A stretch of 64,000 nucleotides of DNA from Synergistaceae bacterium (GTDB lineage: Bacteria; Synergistota; Synergistia; Synergistales; Synergistaceae): the NCBI GenBank assembly GCA_031289775.1, contig JAITOY010000022.1:1-64000 (forward strand), read 5' to 3'. The notes under the pieces were generated by a model. It made no database searches. It was not told the DNA's origin and saw nothing but the letters and a program-made list of their open reading frames with translations. The position numbers and the translations under genes were made by a program. Position 1 is the stretch's first letter; each line of letters opens with the position of its first letter. This document shows, one piece after another, positions 25,373 to 34,935 of this stretch.

Positions 25373-28225
25373 TCAATCCTCGGCGATGGCTTCGAGTATC
25401 TCGCCAAGTATATCCAGTTCAATCCCGAACGTGGTCCAGTCGCCGCTTTTTATGGCCTTTTGCGCCTTGTCATAGTGTTCTTTGGCGTCCTTCGCGAGTC
25501 TCAGCAGGGCTTCGTCAAGTTCCGGCTTTTCCTGGGTGGGCGTCTCTGGAGGCGACACCGGCTCTTCGACGACGGGCGGCGGCATGACCGATACGCCGAA
25601 GAGCTCGGTCACAGCTTTGTCGAACGTCTCGCCCCAAGCTACGCGTCCTCCGGTCGAGAGTATGATTCGTTTGAGCTCCGGCAGGTCGCCGCGCTCCGCC
25701 CTCAGATAGAGGGGTTGGACGTAAAGAAGCGATTTGCCTATGGGTATCACGAGCAGGTCTCCGCGGATCACGTCCGACCCCCTCTGGCTCCACAGGGATA
25801 TCTGCGACGAGATCACGGTGTTTTGGTCTATGAGCGCTTCGATCTGTGAAGGCCCGAAGACTAGTTCCTGCTTGGGAAACTGGTAGACGATCAGCTCGCC
25901 GTAATTTTCGACGTCGCAGCGCGCTGCCATCCAGCCTATCAGGTTGTTGCGCCCGAACGGCATAAATGGCGCTATGAGGGCGAACTCTGGGTCGCCCTCG
26001 TCAAGCAGTTGCATCGTGACGTAGTTCGGCCTTATGCGGCGATCCTGTCCCTGAGGCGTCGTCATCCAGACGTCCTCCCGGTTGTAGTACGTGTTTGTGT
26101 CGGTCATATGGTACGTACGGTAGATCTCGCTCTGCACCTCGAAGTACTCCTCAGGATATCTGAAGTGCGCCAGTACCTCCTCCGGCGCTTCGCTTACGGG
26201 TTTGAACAGCTCTGGGAAGACGCCGCTCCAACTCTTTAATATAGGGTCTTCCCGGTCGGCGGTGTAAAAGTTCATCGTTCCGTCGTAGGCGTCTACTGTG
26301 ATTTTTACGCTGTTTCTTATATAGTTCACGTTCGAGTAAGGGGCGAGGCCGGACTGTATCGCGATCTGTCTAGACATCGGGCTCGAATAAGGGTACAGAT
26401 CCGTAACTGTGTAGGCGTCCTGAATCCAAAGTATGTGTCCATCGATGATGACTGGGTAGATGTCCTCCTCGAGTATGAGGAATGGGGCGATTTCCCTTAT
26501 CGACTCGCGCACGTTGCGATGGAGCAGTATCATACTCTCAGGCCTGATGGCGCCGGTGAACAGAATCTCGGAGTCGCGGAATTTTATGGCGAACAGTATT
26601 CGTCTGAGCAACGAACCTACCTCGACGCCGCCGGTTCCATCGTATGTGCTGCGCGAGTTCGAGTCGCCGGTTGGGTAGTCGAACTCGTTCACGTCCGTCT
26701 TGACGAGGGCGTATTCGTTCGGCTTCTCACCGAAGTATATCTGAGGCCTGTCGATTACGATGGGAACCGTGGTTCGCGGCGGCAGATCCTTCATAAAGAA
26801 GACAGGAAGTCCGCTCTCCTCTATCTCGTTGACTGGGTTCATGACGACGCCATAGCCGTGAGTGAACTCTAGGTGGGTGTTCACCCACGTAGGGTTCTGG
26901 AGATGTCCCAGGTCTAGTTCGCGAACGGAGAGCATGACCTGCCTGTTCTTGCCGTCCAGCTTATAGCGGTCGATGTCGATATCCGCGAAGTCATAGTATG
27001 TCCTTATCTCCTGGAGCTGTTTGTACGTGCGGAGGAGCGGGCTGTAATCCCAGAGGCGAATGTTCTCCACCGTCTCTGAGTTCACGTCCATATCCGAAAT
27101 GCTCACCTCCTGCATCGGAGTCATCTGCATGGTCGTGATTTTGTCAAAGGCGAACGCGTGTCGCGTTGCGCGTATGTGGTTGTCGATAAAATGCTTCTCG
27201 CGCTCGTACTCGTTCGGTTTCACAATGTAGTTCTGGACGATGGATGGAATTAACGAATACGCTAGGAAACCGGCAACGAGGAGCAGTACGAGCAATATGG
27301 CTGAGAGCTTCCACATTGGTCTGAAAAAGTTCACGAGCAGCAGCATGGACGCGGCCACGGTCGCGAGCGATATTATCGCGAGGGCGGGAAGCCGGACGTA
27401 AAAATCTGTGTATCCCACGCCGTAGACAATGCCGGTAGGGGAGTAAAGAAGTTCGTAACGGGACAGCCAGAGGCCGATACCAACGAGGAATATGAAAAAT
27501 GAAGAGAGCGCAAAGAGATGCAATCGCGCTCTCTTCACGAGAACTATCCTCGTCCCCTCGCTCCTGAGAGCTTTGCAGAGCAGGTAAATGACCGCGCTGC
27601 CCAAGAGGGAGAACAGCGCCATGTTCGCGAGCCATTTCTGAATTATATGAACGAATGGGAGCGTGAAAACGTAAAAACCGACGTCCATTCCAAAAACAGC
27701 GTCCGTTTCGCCGAAGGGAACCCTGTGCAGAAACTGCAGGACAACCGGCCAGTACAAATTGGCGCCGAAGCCTGAAAAGAGCGAAATGAGCGCCGCGAAG
27801 ATCGTAACGTACAACGGACGGACTAGGATAGCATCGTAGAGCCCGGTCATGGAGCGAAATTCATCGTTGCCGATCCTGGCAGCCCTGCGCCAGTTGAAGT
27901 TGTAGACGGCGAATGTAACGGTTAGGCCGACGGCGAAAAGCGCGACCTGCGGCAGGATCCTTCGCCACAGAACTGAGCTCAACCCGTGCGAGCTGAACCA
28001 GAGGAGGTCGGTGTAGAAGTCTATAACGCCGGAGAAGCAGAGCGTGACGACCAGAACGAGGAGTAGGGCAGCTAACGCGACTCGCGGGAATTTTATCCTC
28101 CCGCGCATCATGCCGCCATTCCCAGCGCCGGAGTCCCATCCTGAGTCGTTGTCGCCATTGCCCTCACGCCACTGCTTGCCCTCTGCCTTGAACAATCTGC
28201 GCAGAAAATCATCAGTATTAATCAT
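25373..28225 (-). CDS. UPF0182 family large membrane protein
   Basis: 950 residues from ATG 28225, which has GGAGG 8 bases upstream; a longer frame above it is unsupported. Seven or so hydrophobic helices occupy about residues 35-320, followed by a large extracytoplasmic domain. It matches the UPF0182/COG1615 pattern: WLSRYELLYSPTGIVYGVGY near 215, NVENIRLWDYSPLLRTYKQL-type text (TVENIRLWDYSPLLRTYKQL) near 400, MNPVNEIEESGLPVFFMKDL, IYFGEKPNEYALVKT, and ANYVT-like PNYVTMQLLDEGDPEFALI. The C-terminus is acidic and Pro-rich, then helical. Function is unknown across the family. Confidence 0.9.
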   Translation of the reverse strand: MINTDDFLRRLFKAEGKQWREGNGDNDSGWDSGAGNGGMMRGRIKFPRVALAALLLVLVVTLCFSGVIDFYTDLLWFSSHGLSSVLWRRILPQVALFAVGLTVTFAVYNFNWRRAARIGNDEFRSMTGLYDAILVRPLYVTIFAALISLFSGFGANLYWPVVLQFLHRVPFGETDAVFGMDVGFYVFTLPFVHIIQKWLANMALFSLLGSAVIYLLCKALRSEGTRIVLVKRARLHLFALSSFFIFLVGIGLWLSRYELLYSPTGIVYGVGYTDFYVRLPALAIISLATVAASMLLLVNFFRPMWKLSAILLVLLLVAGFLAYSLIPSIVQNYIVKPNEYEREKHFIDNHIRATRHAFAFDKITTMQMTPMQEVSISDMDVNSETVENIRLWDYSPLLRTYKQLQEIRTYYDFADIDIDRYKLDGKNRQVMLSVRELDLGHLQNPTWVNTHLEFTHGYGVVMNPVNEIEESGLPVFFMKDLPPRTTVPIVIDRPQIYFGEKPNEYALVKTDVNEFDYPTGDSNSRSTYDGTGGVEVGSLLRRILFAIKFRDSEILFTGAIRPESMILLHRNVRESIREIAPFLILEEDIYPVIIDGHILWIQDAYTVTDLYPYSSPMSRQIAIQSGLAPYSNVNYIRNSVKITVDAYDGTMNFYTADREDPILKSWSGVFPELFKPVSEAPEEVLAHFRYPEEYFEVQSEIYRTYHMTDTNTYYNREDVWMTTPQGQDRRIRPNYVTMQLLDEGDPEFALIAPFMPFGRNNLIGWMAARCDVENYGELIVYQFPKQELVFGPSQIEALIDQNTVISSQISLWSQRGSDVIRGDLLVIPIGKSLLYVQPLYLRAERGDLPELKRIILSTGGRVAWGETFDKAVTELFGVSVMPPPVVEEPVSPPETPTQEKPELDEALLRLAKDAKEHYDKAQKAIKSGDWTTFGIELDILGEILEAIAED

Positions 28226-28408
28226 TATATGTGCCTCCATGTTTTCACGTTTGTCAAAAAAATTTCTGAAATTTGGCGGCGAGAAAGTTATCAAGATATT
28301 CCATTTTTCGAGTATATCATATATATTAATCAAGGTCGTCACAAAAAATGTGTATGTCGGGCGTGCGCTGTCAATTCACGTATCGCTTTGAAACGGAGGC
28401 TTTGGACC

Positions 28409-28711
28409 GTGATAATCACAATTGACATCCTAAAAAAAATCAACGGTTCGATTGCGTCAGGTAAGTTTCTCACCATGGGGGAAATTGCTCAGGAGTGTTG
28501 TCTTGACGAGAAGGTACTTGAAGTTGTCGCGGGTGATCTGAACAGTAACATCTCATCGATGAATAAATTCCTGAAGACAGTTGACGCATACCTTATTGAG
28601 ACGCAAAAAAGGGTTAAGGTGCTGAGCGAATGTTACAACGCCATTCAAAAACTCCAGGTATCCCATGGAATCATTAAAAAAGGCGCTAGCGATCCCCCTA
28701 TAATTTGGTGA
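28409..28711 (+). CDS. small protein, possible helix-turn-helix, unknown
   Basis: 100 residues from a GTG at 28409 with GGAGG 9 bases upstream. Residues about 10-45 (SIASGKFLTMGEIAQECCLD then EKVLEVVAGDL) could form a helix-turn-helix. The second half is a long amphipathic helix (YLIETQKRVKVLSECYNAIQ), suggesting coiled-coil dimerisation. No family is recognised. It faces away from the UPF0182 gene and toward the helicase gene. Confidence 0.5.
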   Translation: MIITIDILKKINGSIASGKFLTMGEIAQECCLDEKVLEVVAGDLNSNISSMNKFLKTVDAYLIETQKRVKVLSECYNAIQKLQVSHGIIKKGASDPPIIW

Positions 28712-28799
28712 TATCGTGCATGATATTAGGAAATAGACCGCGATGATTGTACTAAATTATTATTATATTTTTTGGGGTTGAACACGAGTTGAATTACGC

Positions 28800-28862
28800 A
28801 AGGCGTATCCTCCAATGTTGGTTTAGAATCGATCGTTCCATATCAACAGAATACGCCTTTTT
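28800..28862 (+). terminator. long-looped hairpin with T run after the small HTH-like gene
   Basis: AAGGCGTAT (28800-28808) pairs perfectly with ATACGCCTT (28851-28859), followed by a short T run. The 42-base loop can itself fold weakly. It could be a terminator or a small structured RNA. Confidence 0.45.
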
Positions 28863-28894
28863 CTTAACTTACGTTATACGCCGGAAATGAACAC

Positions 28895-28944
28895 TGCCTC
28901 TGCAGAGGCAACCAGGGTTTTAGTCTTTACCCTTTATGCCTCTG
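28895..28944. repeat. nested inverted repeats between convergent genes
   Basis: A perfect 16-base palindrome TGCCTCTGCAGAGGCA (28895-28910) is followed by another TGCCTCTG (28937-28944). The second copy can pair with CAGAGGCA inside the first, and an inner AGGGT/ACCCT stem fits between them. It lies 30 bases after the helicase stop, without a T run; a bidirectional 3' structure is possible. Confidence 0.5.
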
Positions 28945-28973
28945 ACAATAAATTAACGTCCGCTAGTTTATCG

Positions 28974-30836
28974 TCAGTTGTACCTTCTGCTTCTTGAACG
29001 GTCGGAGTCGCTCTTGCGGCTTCTTGCGCCGCCGCGCTCAGATCTGTCGGAGCGGTCGGTTCTCTCCTGGCGCTCCTGGCCCGGTCTGGAGCCTCTTCCG
29101 TATGGCCTGCCGTACGATCTTCCCTCTCCGCCGGTTTTTGGCAGCGCTCTTATCGCGCTGCAGACAAGGCCTTCCTTCGTCATTCGCGACTTGCGTGACT
29201 CGAGGAGTTCCGCCGCCTTCGCGGATAACTCTACGCTGGCTGAGTCGTCGCGGAGCCGGATGTTGCCGACGTCATCGCGGCTTATGCCCATAGAGCGGCA
29301 AATTGCGCCGAGTAGCGCGCCTACCTCCCAGCCCTCGTTACGGCCCTGTCCGAGCTGTATCTGCACGCCGCCCTCCATCGTTGGCCTGGCAGGCCTGTTG
29401 CCGCCGAAGGGCTGTCCCCGGCCCTGAAAGCCTGGTGTCAAGTCGCTTCTGTTTTTGTCGCGGTTCATCTCGGACTCGACATCGGCCCGGATGGAGTATC
29501 CCTGGGGCTGCTCGCCATAAGCTCTCGCCAGAAGCCCCGCTATCATCATGCGCGCATCCTCGCGGTTCAATAGCTCGTCCGCCCAAGTGTGATATTCGTC
29601 CGTCTCGTTCGCGTGGTCGAATAGGAGCGTCTCGAAACGAGATTTCGTGTGGCCCGATATCTCAGACGCGTCTGGGGCGGGAATTATCTGCATCTGGAGG
29701 TTCGAGCCGTGCGTCATCTGCCGAAACTGTCTCGCCTCGCGGCTCGTAAGGAGCACGAGATTCGACCCTTCGTGCCCGGCTCTGCCTGTGCGTCCGCTGC
29801 GGTGAACAAAAGCCTCCAGATTGCTCGGGAGCCCGAACTGGATAACGTGGCTTATGCCGTCTATGTCGAGGCCGCGTGCGGCCACGTCTGTGGCGACGAG
29901 TATCATGACGCGCCCGCCGCGTAGCGACGAGAGCGCCGCGTTCCTCTCCCTCTGGCTCATGTCGCCGTGAATGGCGCATGCCTTGAAGCCCTCGTCGCAG
30001 AGCCTGTCGGATATGTCCTGAGTTTCGACCTTTGTCGCGCAAAAAAGCAGAGCGCGCGACGGGTTCTCCCATAGCATGACGTTCGCCAGTCCCTCGAAGC
30101 GTTTGCGGGCTGGGATTATATACGTCTTCTGCGCTATGTCCTCGTGGTATGTGACGTCCGCGACTAGCGAAACCTTGCGCGGGGCGTCCAGGTATCTGCG
30201 GGCTAGCGACACGACATCGGGCGGCATCGTGGCGGAGAAAAGCCACGTCTTCTCAAGCTTCTCCATGCCGCTCATGATCGCCTCGAGCTCGTCTCGGAAG
30301 CCCATATCGAGCATGTGGTCACCCTCGTCGAGCACGAGCACCTTCACGCTGTCTGTCTTGAACGAACCCCTGCGGACATGATCGAGCACGCGGCCGGGCG
30401 TCCCGACGATTACAGTGGCGCCCTCCTTCAGGGAGCGAGTCTGACGCTCCATGTCGAGCCCTCCTACGAGGGTCGCGACACGGGCGCCGAGATCGGCCCC
30501 GAGCCATGCGAACTCACGCGCCGTCTGTTGCGCGAGCTCTCTCGTCGGAGAAAGGACGAGTACCTGCGGTTCTCTCGTCGAGTGTTCCATCTGGTTGAAA
30601 ATTGGGATCGCGAAGGCCAAGGTCTTGCCCGAGCCCGTTTTCGCCTGAACTATGAGGTCGCCCTCCGTGAGCGTGTGATCCTCGAGAATGTGAACCTGCA
30701 CCGGCATCGGGGATTCGAATCCCTTGCGCTCTATCGCCTTGAGCAGTTCCTGTCGTAAGTTGAAATCCTCAAATCGCGCGGCTATTTCCTTTACCTCTGC
30801 TGCCTCTGTTTCAATTTCCGCTGTTGCTGTTGTCAT
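28974..30836 (-). CDS. deaD: DEAD-box RNA helicase, DeaD/CsdA type
   Basis: 620 residues from ATG 30836 (SD GGGAGG). Helicase core motifs in order: Q motif FEDFNLRQELL/PMPVQ, motif I AKTGSGKT, Ia PTRELA, Ib TPGRV, II as DEGD in VLVLDEGDHMLD, III SAT, IV to VI ending HRSGRTGRAG. Motif II reads DEGD where most members have DEAD. The C-terminal part carries the DbpA-like RNA-binding domain (WEVGALLGAICRSMGISRDD) and an Arg/Gly/Ser/Asp-rich tail. It unwinds structured RNA in ribosome assembly or cold adaptation. The ~150-base leader after its promoter fits the cold-shock mode of control known for this family. Confidence 0.92.
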   Translation of the reverse strand: MTTATAEIETEAAEVKEIAARFEDFNLRQELLKAIERKGFESPMPVQVHILEDHTLTEGDLIVQAKTGSGKTLAFAIPIFNQMEHSTREPQVLVLSPTRELAQQTAREFAWLGADLGARVATLVGGLDMERQTRSLKEGATVIVGTPGRVLDHVRRGSFKTDSVKVLVLDEGDHMLDMGFRDELEAIMSGMEKLEKTWLFSATMPPDVVSLARRYLDAPRKVSLVADVTYHEDIAQKTYIIPARKRFEGLANVMLWENPSRALLFCATKVETQDISDRLCDEGFKACAIHGDMSQRERNAALSSLRGGRVMILVATDVAARGLDIDGISHVIQFGLPSNLEAFVHRSGRTGRAGHEGSNLVLLTSREARQFRQMTHGSNLQMQIIPAPDASEISGHTKSRFETLLFDHANETDEYHTWADELLNREDARMMIAGLLARAYGEQPQGYSIRADVESEMNRDKNRSDLTPGFQGRGQPFGGNRPARPTMEGGVQIQLGQGRNEGWEVGALLGAICRSMGISRDDVGNIRLRDDSASVELSAKAAELLESRKSRMTKEGLVCSAIRALPKTGGEGRSYGRPYGRGSRPGQERQERTDRSDRSERGGARSRKSDSDRSRSRRYN

Positions 30837-30992
30837 ATGAACCTCCCAGTTTCGCGTCCCGAACAAAAATCTCAACCATCGGTACGGACGCTGGCGAAAC
30901 GCTAGGCCGTTCATAAGGATTGCATCAGTCGGAACTGCGATGTGTACTCAAGTGAGTTTATGATATAGATAACCCATCTAAGCTAAACAATT

Positions 30993-31020
30993 ATGATACC
31001 ATAGATAATAATTACGTCAA
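30993..31020 (-). promoter_or_regulatory. promoter of the DEAD-box helicase gene
   Basis: Minus strand: TTGACG (31020-31015), 16-base spacer, TATCAT (30998-30993). This implies a 5' untranslated leader of about 150 bases before ATG 30836, which is long for this genome. Confidence 0.6.
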
Positions 31021-31121
31021 GGACAATTTCGTGACAATTTTGTGAAGTTAACGTTGGTGAATGAAGTGCCATTCGTCTGTGATAATCAAACTTTTGTGGC
31101 GTATCCTCGAGATTTTCCACC

Positions 31122-31150
31122 TTGGATTGGGGAGTTCGTTCGGTTATAAT
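31122..31150 (+). promoter_or_regulatory. promoter of glyQS
   Basis: TTGGAT (31122-31127), a 17-base spacer and TATAAT (31145-31150), giving a start near 31157 and a short leader before TTG 31199. No T-box leader is visible: no AGGGTGGNACCGCG motif lies between the promoter and the gene. Confidence 0.75.
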
Positions 31151-31198
31151 TATATTTGCTTTTCTCGATGCAGCTTGATAAATATAGGGGGCTTACGT

Positions 31199-32101
31199 TT
31201 GAATTTTCAGGATTTGATAATGCGCCTCGAGGGTTTTTGGACGGGGCGGGGTTGTGTCTTGCAGCAGCCTTATGATATCGAGGTCGGCGCCGGTACGATG
31301 AACCCGGCGACGACGTTGCGCGTCATTGGGCCGGAGCCGTGGAAAGTGGCTTACGTCGAACCGTCTCGTCGTCCGACCGACGGCAGATATGGCGAGAACC
31401 CGAACAGGCTTCAGCACTATTACCAGTATCAGGTCATTTTGAAGCCCGCGCCGGAGGACATTCAGGATCAGTACCTCGACAGCCTTCGAGCTCTTGGGAT
31501 CGACCCTGCCGACCACGACATCCGCTTCGTCGAGGACGACTGGGAGAACCCGACGACAGGGGCGTGGGGATTGGGCTGGGAGGTCTGGCTCGACGGGATG
31601 GAGATAACGCAGTTCACGTACTTCCAGCAGATGGGCGGCGTTGATATGGAGAAGGTTCCTGGAGAGCTCACATACGGGATCGAGCGAATCGCCATGTACG
31701 TTCAGAAAGTGAACAACGTCTATGACCTCGAGTGGGTCGGGAGCGTGAAGTACGGAGACATTCATCACCGCTCGGAGGTGGAGGGCTCGACTTACAATTT
31801 TGAGCTGGCTGACGTCGACATGTTGTTCAAGCTCTTTGGCATGTACGAGGCCGAGTCCGCCCGCGTCCTGAAGACCGGCATGATCCTGCCAGCTTACGAC
31901 TGCGTCCTCAAGTGCTCGCACGTCTTTAACACGCTCGACGCTCGTAGCGCGATCAGCGTCACAGAGCGCACGGGGTATATAGGCCGGGTCAGGGCGCTCG
32001 CAAGCGCGTGCTGCAGGGCGTACCTGAAGCAGCGCGAGGAGATGGGTTTCCCCCTGCTAGGCAAGTTCGACGAAGCGCTGAACGGAGGTGACGCGAAATG
32101 A
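31199..32101 (+). CDS. glyQ: glycyl-tRNA synthetase alpha subunit
   Basis: 300 residues from TTG 31199, with AGGGGG 7 bases before it. Starting here gives the standard GlyQ N-terminus [20 protein letters not shown]. Other class II marks: [40 protein letters not shown], and [20 protein letters not shown]. It charges tRNA-Gly as an alpha2beta2 enzyme with GlyS, whose ATG overlaps its stop by 4 bases. An upstream in-frame ATG at 31061 lies before the promoter and is not used. Confidence 0.97.
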   Translation: MNFQDLIMRLEGFWTGRGCVLQQPYDIEVGAGTMNPATTLRVIGPEPWKVAYVEPSRRPTDGRYGENPNRLQHYYQYQVILKPAPEDIQDQYLDSLRALGIDPADHDIRFVEDDWENPTTGAWGLGWEVWLDGMEITQFTYFQQMGGVDMEKVPGELTYGIERIAMYVQKVNNVYDLEWVGSVKYGDIHHRSEVEGSTYNFELADVDMLFKLFGMYEAESARVLKTGMILPAYDCVLKCSHVFNTLDARSAISVTERTGYIGRVRALASACCRAYLKQREEMGFPLLGKFDEALNGGDAK

Positions 32102-34185
32102 TCCTCCGAGATCTGCTTTTTGAGATAGGAGTGGAGGAGATACCGGCTCGTTTTATGACCTGGGCGATCGCGGAGCTGGAGCGCGCCGCCATCGCGGATC
32201 TCGCGGAGCTGCGTCTCTCTTACGCGAAGTTGAGGGTCACAGGCACGCCGCGCCGAATAGTCCTCTATGTCGAGGATCTGGCAGAGCGGCAGGATGACTT
32301 CGAGGAGTCCGTGAAAGGCCCGCCGAAGACTCAGGCGCTCGACTCGGACGGTAATTATACGAAAGCGGCCATCGGGTTCGCGAAAAGTCGCGGCGTTGAC
32401 GTCAGAGATCTGAAGTTCGGGACGAATAAAGGCGTCGAGTACCTTTACGCGCTTGTCAAAGAATCCGGTAAAAACGCCTCTATCCTGCTTCCCGACTTTC
32501 TCTCGGGCCTCATGAGAAAGCTTGTGTTCCCGAAGAGCATGTATTGGGACGACCCTGCGGTTCGTTTCGCGAGGCCGGTGCGCTGGATCGTGGCGCTCTC
32601 GGACGGCGAGCTGATACCAGTCGGCTTTGGCAAGGTGATGAGCGGGTACAAGAGCAGGGGACACCGTTTCATGGGCGCCTCGCGTGTAAACATACCCTTC
32701 ACGAAGGACTACTTCTCGATAATGGAGCGCGAGTTCGTCATAGTGGATCACGAACGCCGCAAGGCTATGATCCTGGAGGGCATCGCGAATATTGAAAAGG
32801 AGACGGGCGGAACCGCCGATCGGGATCCCGATCTTTTGGAGGAGAACGCGCAGCTCGCGGAGTACCCGATACCATTTTTGGGTGAGTTCGAGAGAGAATT
32901 TCTCGAAATACCTGAGGAAGTTCTTATCGCCACGATGAAAAAAAACCAGCGCTACTTTCCCATGCGCGACGTGAGCGGAAAACTGACGGCGAGGTTCGTC
33001 GGGGTCTCGAACAACGCGGCGCGAGACATGGCTGTCGTGCGAGACGGAAACGAGCGCGTCCTTCGTGCGCGGCTTCATGACGCGGCGTTTTTCTGGAAGG
33101 AGGACATACAGAAACCGCTCGATTCGCTTCTCCCTCAGTTGGGCAAGGTTCTGTATCAGGAGAGGCTTGGCTCCATACTCGACAAGTCGGAGCGCGTCCG
33201 TGATCTGGCGTCGAGCCTGGTTGTCGAGATGAGGTGGGGCAGCAACGCGGCTCTGGCCGAGGCTGTGGACAGGGCAGCGAAGATCGCCAAAGCCGACCTT
33301 GTAACGAGCATGGTCTTCGAGTTTCCGGAGGTTCAGGGAGTCATTGGGCGCGAGTACGCGAAGCGGGGGGGCGAAAGCGACGCGGTCGCCAACGCCATAT
33401 TCGAGCAGTACCTGCCGCGTTTTGCCGGCGACGACCTGCCGAAGGGCAGAGAGGGCGCCGTTATAGGCATATGCGACAGGGTGGACACCATAGTCGCCAT
33501 AAATATGGTCGGCCTCTCGCCGACCGGCTCGCAGGATCCATACGGCCTTCGCAGGGCCGCGCGCGGGATAAATGAAATAATCTGGGGGCTCGGGATAGAC
33601 GTCGACCTGTTCAAGCTGTTCGGAAAAAGCGCAAAGTCGCTCGGCGCTGGCGAGGACGTTATGACGAAGGTGAAGGACTTCTACAGGAACAGGTTGCACA
33701 ACCAGCTCCGCGAACGCGGCCACGGACATGGGACGACGAGCCTGGCCGTCGCGTCTATGGGACACAGGCCGCTTCAGGCGCTCCGGATGCTCCGCGCCTT
33801 CGACGACGTGAGCGCGGCTGACTGGTTCGGCCAGCTCGTGCTTTCTGCCGTCCGGGTGGGCAACATATTGGGCAAACTTTCTGACGAGGAGTTGAATTCA
33901 GTGCGGTCGATAGATAAGAAGAAACTTAAACTGACAGAAAACGCTGAGACAAGCCTGCTTAATTCGCTCACGACACAGAGTGCGCTCGTGAAAGACGCTC
34001 TTTCTGAAAACGACTGGAAGGCCGTCTGTGAGGCCCTGTCCGCTCTCGCTCCGGCGATATCCGGTTTCTTCGACTCGGTTATGGTTATGTCCGAGAACGA
34101 GGCTGAACGAATCAACAGGCTTGCGCTGCTCGTCAGGTGCATGGCGCTGTTCGACTCGATAGGAGATTTTTCGCTGATAAAATAA
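32098..34185 (+). CDS. glyS: glycyl-tRNA synthetase beta subunit
   Basis: 695 residues, the usual GlyS size. Marks: [15 protein letters not shown] at the N-terminus, [61 protein letters not shown], and [20 protein letters not shown] in the HD-like domain. The C-terminal anticodon-binding domain includes FFDSVMVM. Translationally coupled to glyQ. The operon ends in a terminator at 34192. Confidence 0.97.
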   Translation: MILRDLLFEIGVEEIPARFMTWAIAELERAAIADLAELRLSYAKLRVTGTPRRIVLYVEDLAERQDDFEESVKGPPKTQALDSDGNYTKAAIGFAKSRGVDVRDLKFGTNKGVEYLYALVKESGKNASILLPDFLSGLMRKLVFPKSMYWDDPAVRFARPVRWIVALSDGELIPVGFGKVMSGYKSRGHRFMGASRVNIPFTKDYFSIMEREFVIVDHERRKAMILEGIANIEKETGGTADRDPDLLEENAQLAEYPIPFLGEFEREFLEIPEEVLIATMKKNQRYFPMRDVSGKLTARFVGVSNNAARDMAVVRDGNERVLRARLHDAAFFWKEDIQKPLDSLLPQLGKVLYQERLGSILDKSERVRDLASSLVVEMRWGSNAALAEAVDRAAKIAKADLVTSMVFEFPEVQGVIGREYAKRGGESDAVANAIFEQYLPRFAGDDLPKGREGAVIGICDRVDTIVAINMVGLSPTGSQDPYGLRRAARGINEIIWGLGIDVDLFKLFGKSAKSLGAGEDVMTKVKDFYRNRLHNQLRERGHGHGTTSLAVASMGHRPLQALRMLRAFDDVSAADWFGQLVLSAVRVGNILGKLSDEELNSVRSIDKKKLKLTENAETSLLNSLTTQSALVKDALSENDWKAVCEALSALAPAISGFFDSVMVMSENEAERINRLALLVRCMALFDSIGDFSLIK

Positions 34186-34191
34186 ACGCGC

Positions 34192-34226
34192 AAACGCGGC
34201 GTCGCGGAAAACAGGCGCCGCGTTTT
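34192..34226 (+). terminator. intrinsic terminator after glyS
   Basis: AAACGCGGCG (34192-34201) pairs with CGCCGCGTTT (34216-34225), followed by T. The stem is symmetrical enough to act in both directions and sits between glyS and the convergent secreted protein gene. Confidence 0.85.
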
Positions 34227-34310
34227 AAACAAAAACCACAAACCGCGTGATCCAAAGTCTGCTGTTCAAAAAAACCATTTTTCGTTTTTTGCCTTGAATC
34301 CTTACCTTCG

Positions 34311-34907
34311 CTAAAATGACATTCTGATCTTGTCGAACTGCGGATACAGCCTTTGCGCCGCCATCTCGTTGTCCTTGTTTCCCTCGGGCGGAGAGTGGAT
34401 GTCTATCATATAAGCCTTCCCGCCTCTGAATGAGACGACGGCCCATGCCATGCCGTTTTCGTTTCTGTAAGCTTTTGCCGCGCCCTGAGCCGCATAGGGA
34501 CGGCCGAAAAGCGCGTCGGCCGCGTTCTCTGGCGTGCCGGGCTGGAATCCTTCCAGAAGGCCCTTGAAGTCGGTCGTGGAGTACCTCGTCACGAACTTTC
34601 TGCTCTCCTTGTTCTCACTGTCCAATATTTCGTGTACGACCAATACTCGCTTCAGCGCCCTGTAAAGCGTGTCTCGCTCCTTGCCGCCAGTCGCGATGTT
34701 CACGTAATCGACTGCGGCGACCTTCTGCCACCTGCCGCCCAGTTTTTCGTTCGAGTAGAGCTCGTCTATTTTGCCGCTCAGATCGTCGACGGCGTAAACG
34801 TCCGCTGATGCCTGTTGAGCAAAATATGTAAAACAAACCAGAAAAGCCTGAAAGAATAAACACGTCGCGAGAGTTGCCATCACGCGCTGGAAGAAAGTTT
34901 TATACAT
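34311..34907 (-). CDS. secreted protein of unknown function
   Basis: 198 residues. An N-terminal hydrophobic segment (about residues 10-30: LATCLFFQAFLVCFTYFAQQ) with a likely cleavage after ASA (about 35) marks export. The mature part has NEKLGGRWQKVAAVDYVNIA and a late WAVVSFRGGKAYMIDIHSPP. No family motif is recognised. It lies just downstream of the HD-GYP regulator gene on the same strand (28-base gap), so it may belong to that transcript. Confidence 0.55.
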   Translation of the reverse strand: MYKTFFQRVMATLATCLFFQAFLVCFTYFAQQASADVYAVDDLSGKIDELYSNEKLGGRWQKVAAVDYVNIATGGKERDTLYRALKRVLVVHEILDSENKESRKFVTRYSTTDFKGLLEGFQPGTPENAADALFGRPYAAQGAAKAYRNENGMAWAVVSFRGGKAYMIDIHSPPEGNKDNEMAAQRLYPQFDKIRMSF

Positions 34908-34935
34908 CGATATTCCTCCTTAATTGGCGCCCATA

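Noticed and set aside
23772-25475. Plus-strand open frame of 567 codons
   Set aside because: Antisense to the secreted protein gene, which has a signal peptide and is operonic with UPF0182; the plus-strand product is Ser/Pro-rich without domains.
31020-31198. T-box leader for glyQS
   Set aside because: No T-box antiterminator motif or specifier-loop layout is visible, and the promoter sits only ~50 bases before the gene.
31894-33765. Minus-strand open frame of 623 codons
   Set aside because: Antisense to glyQ/glyS, whose identities are certain; the product has no recognisable domain.
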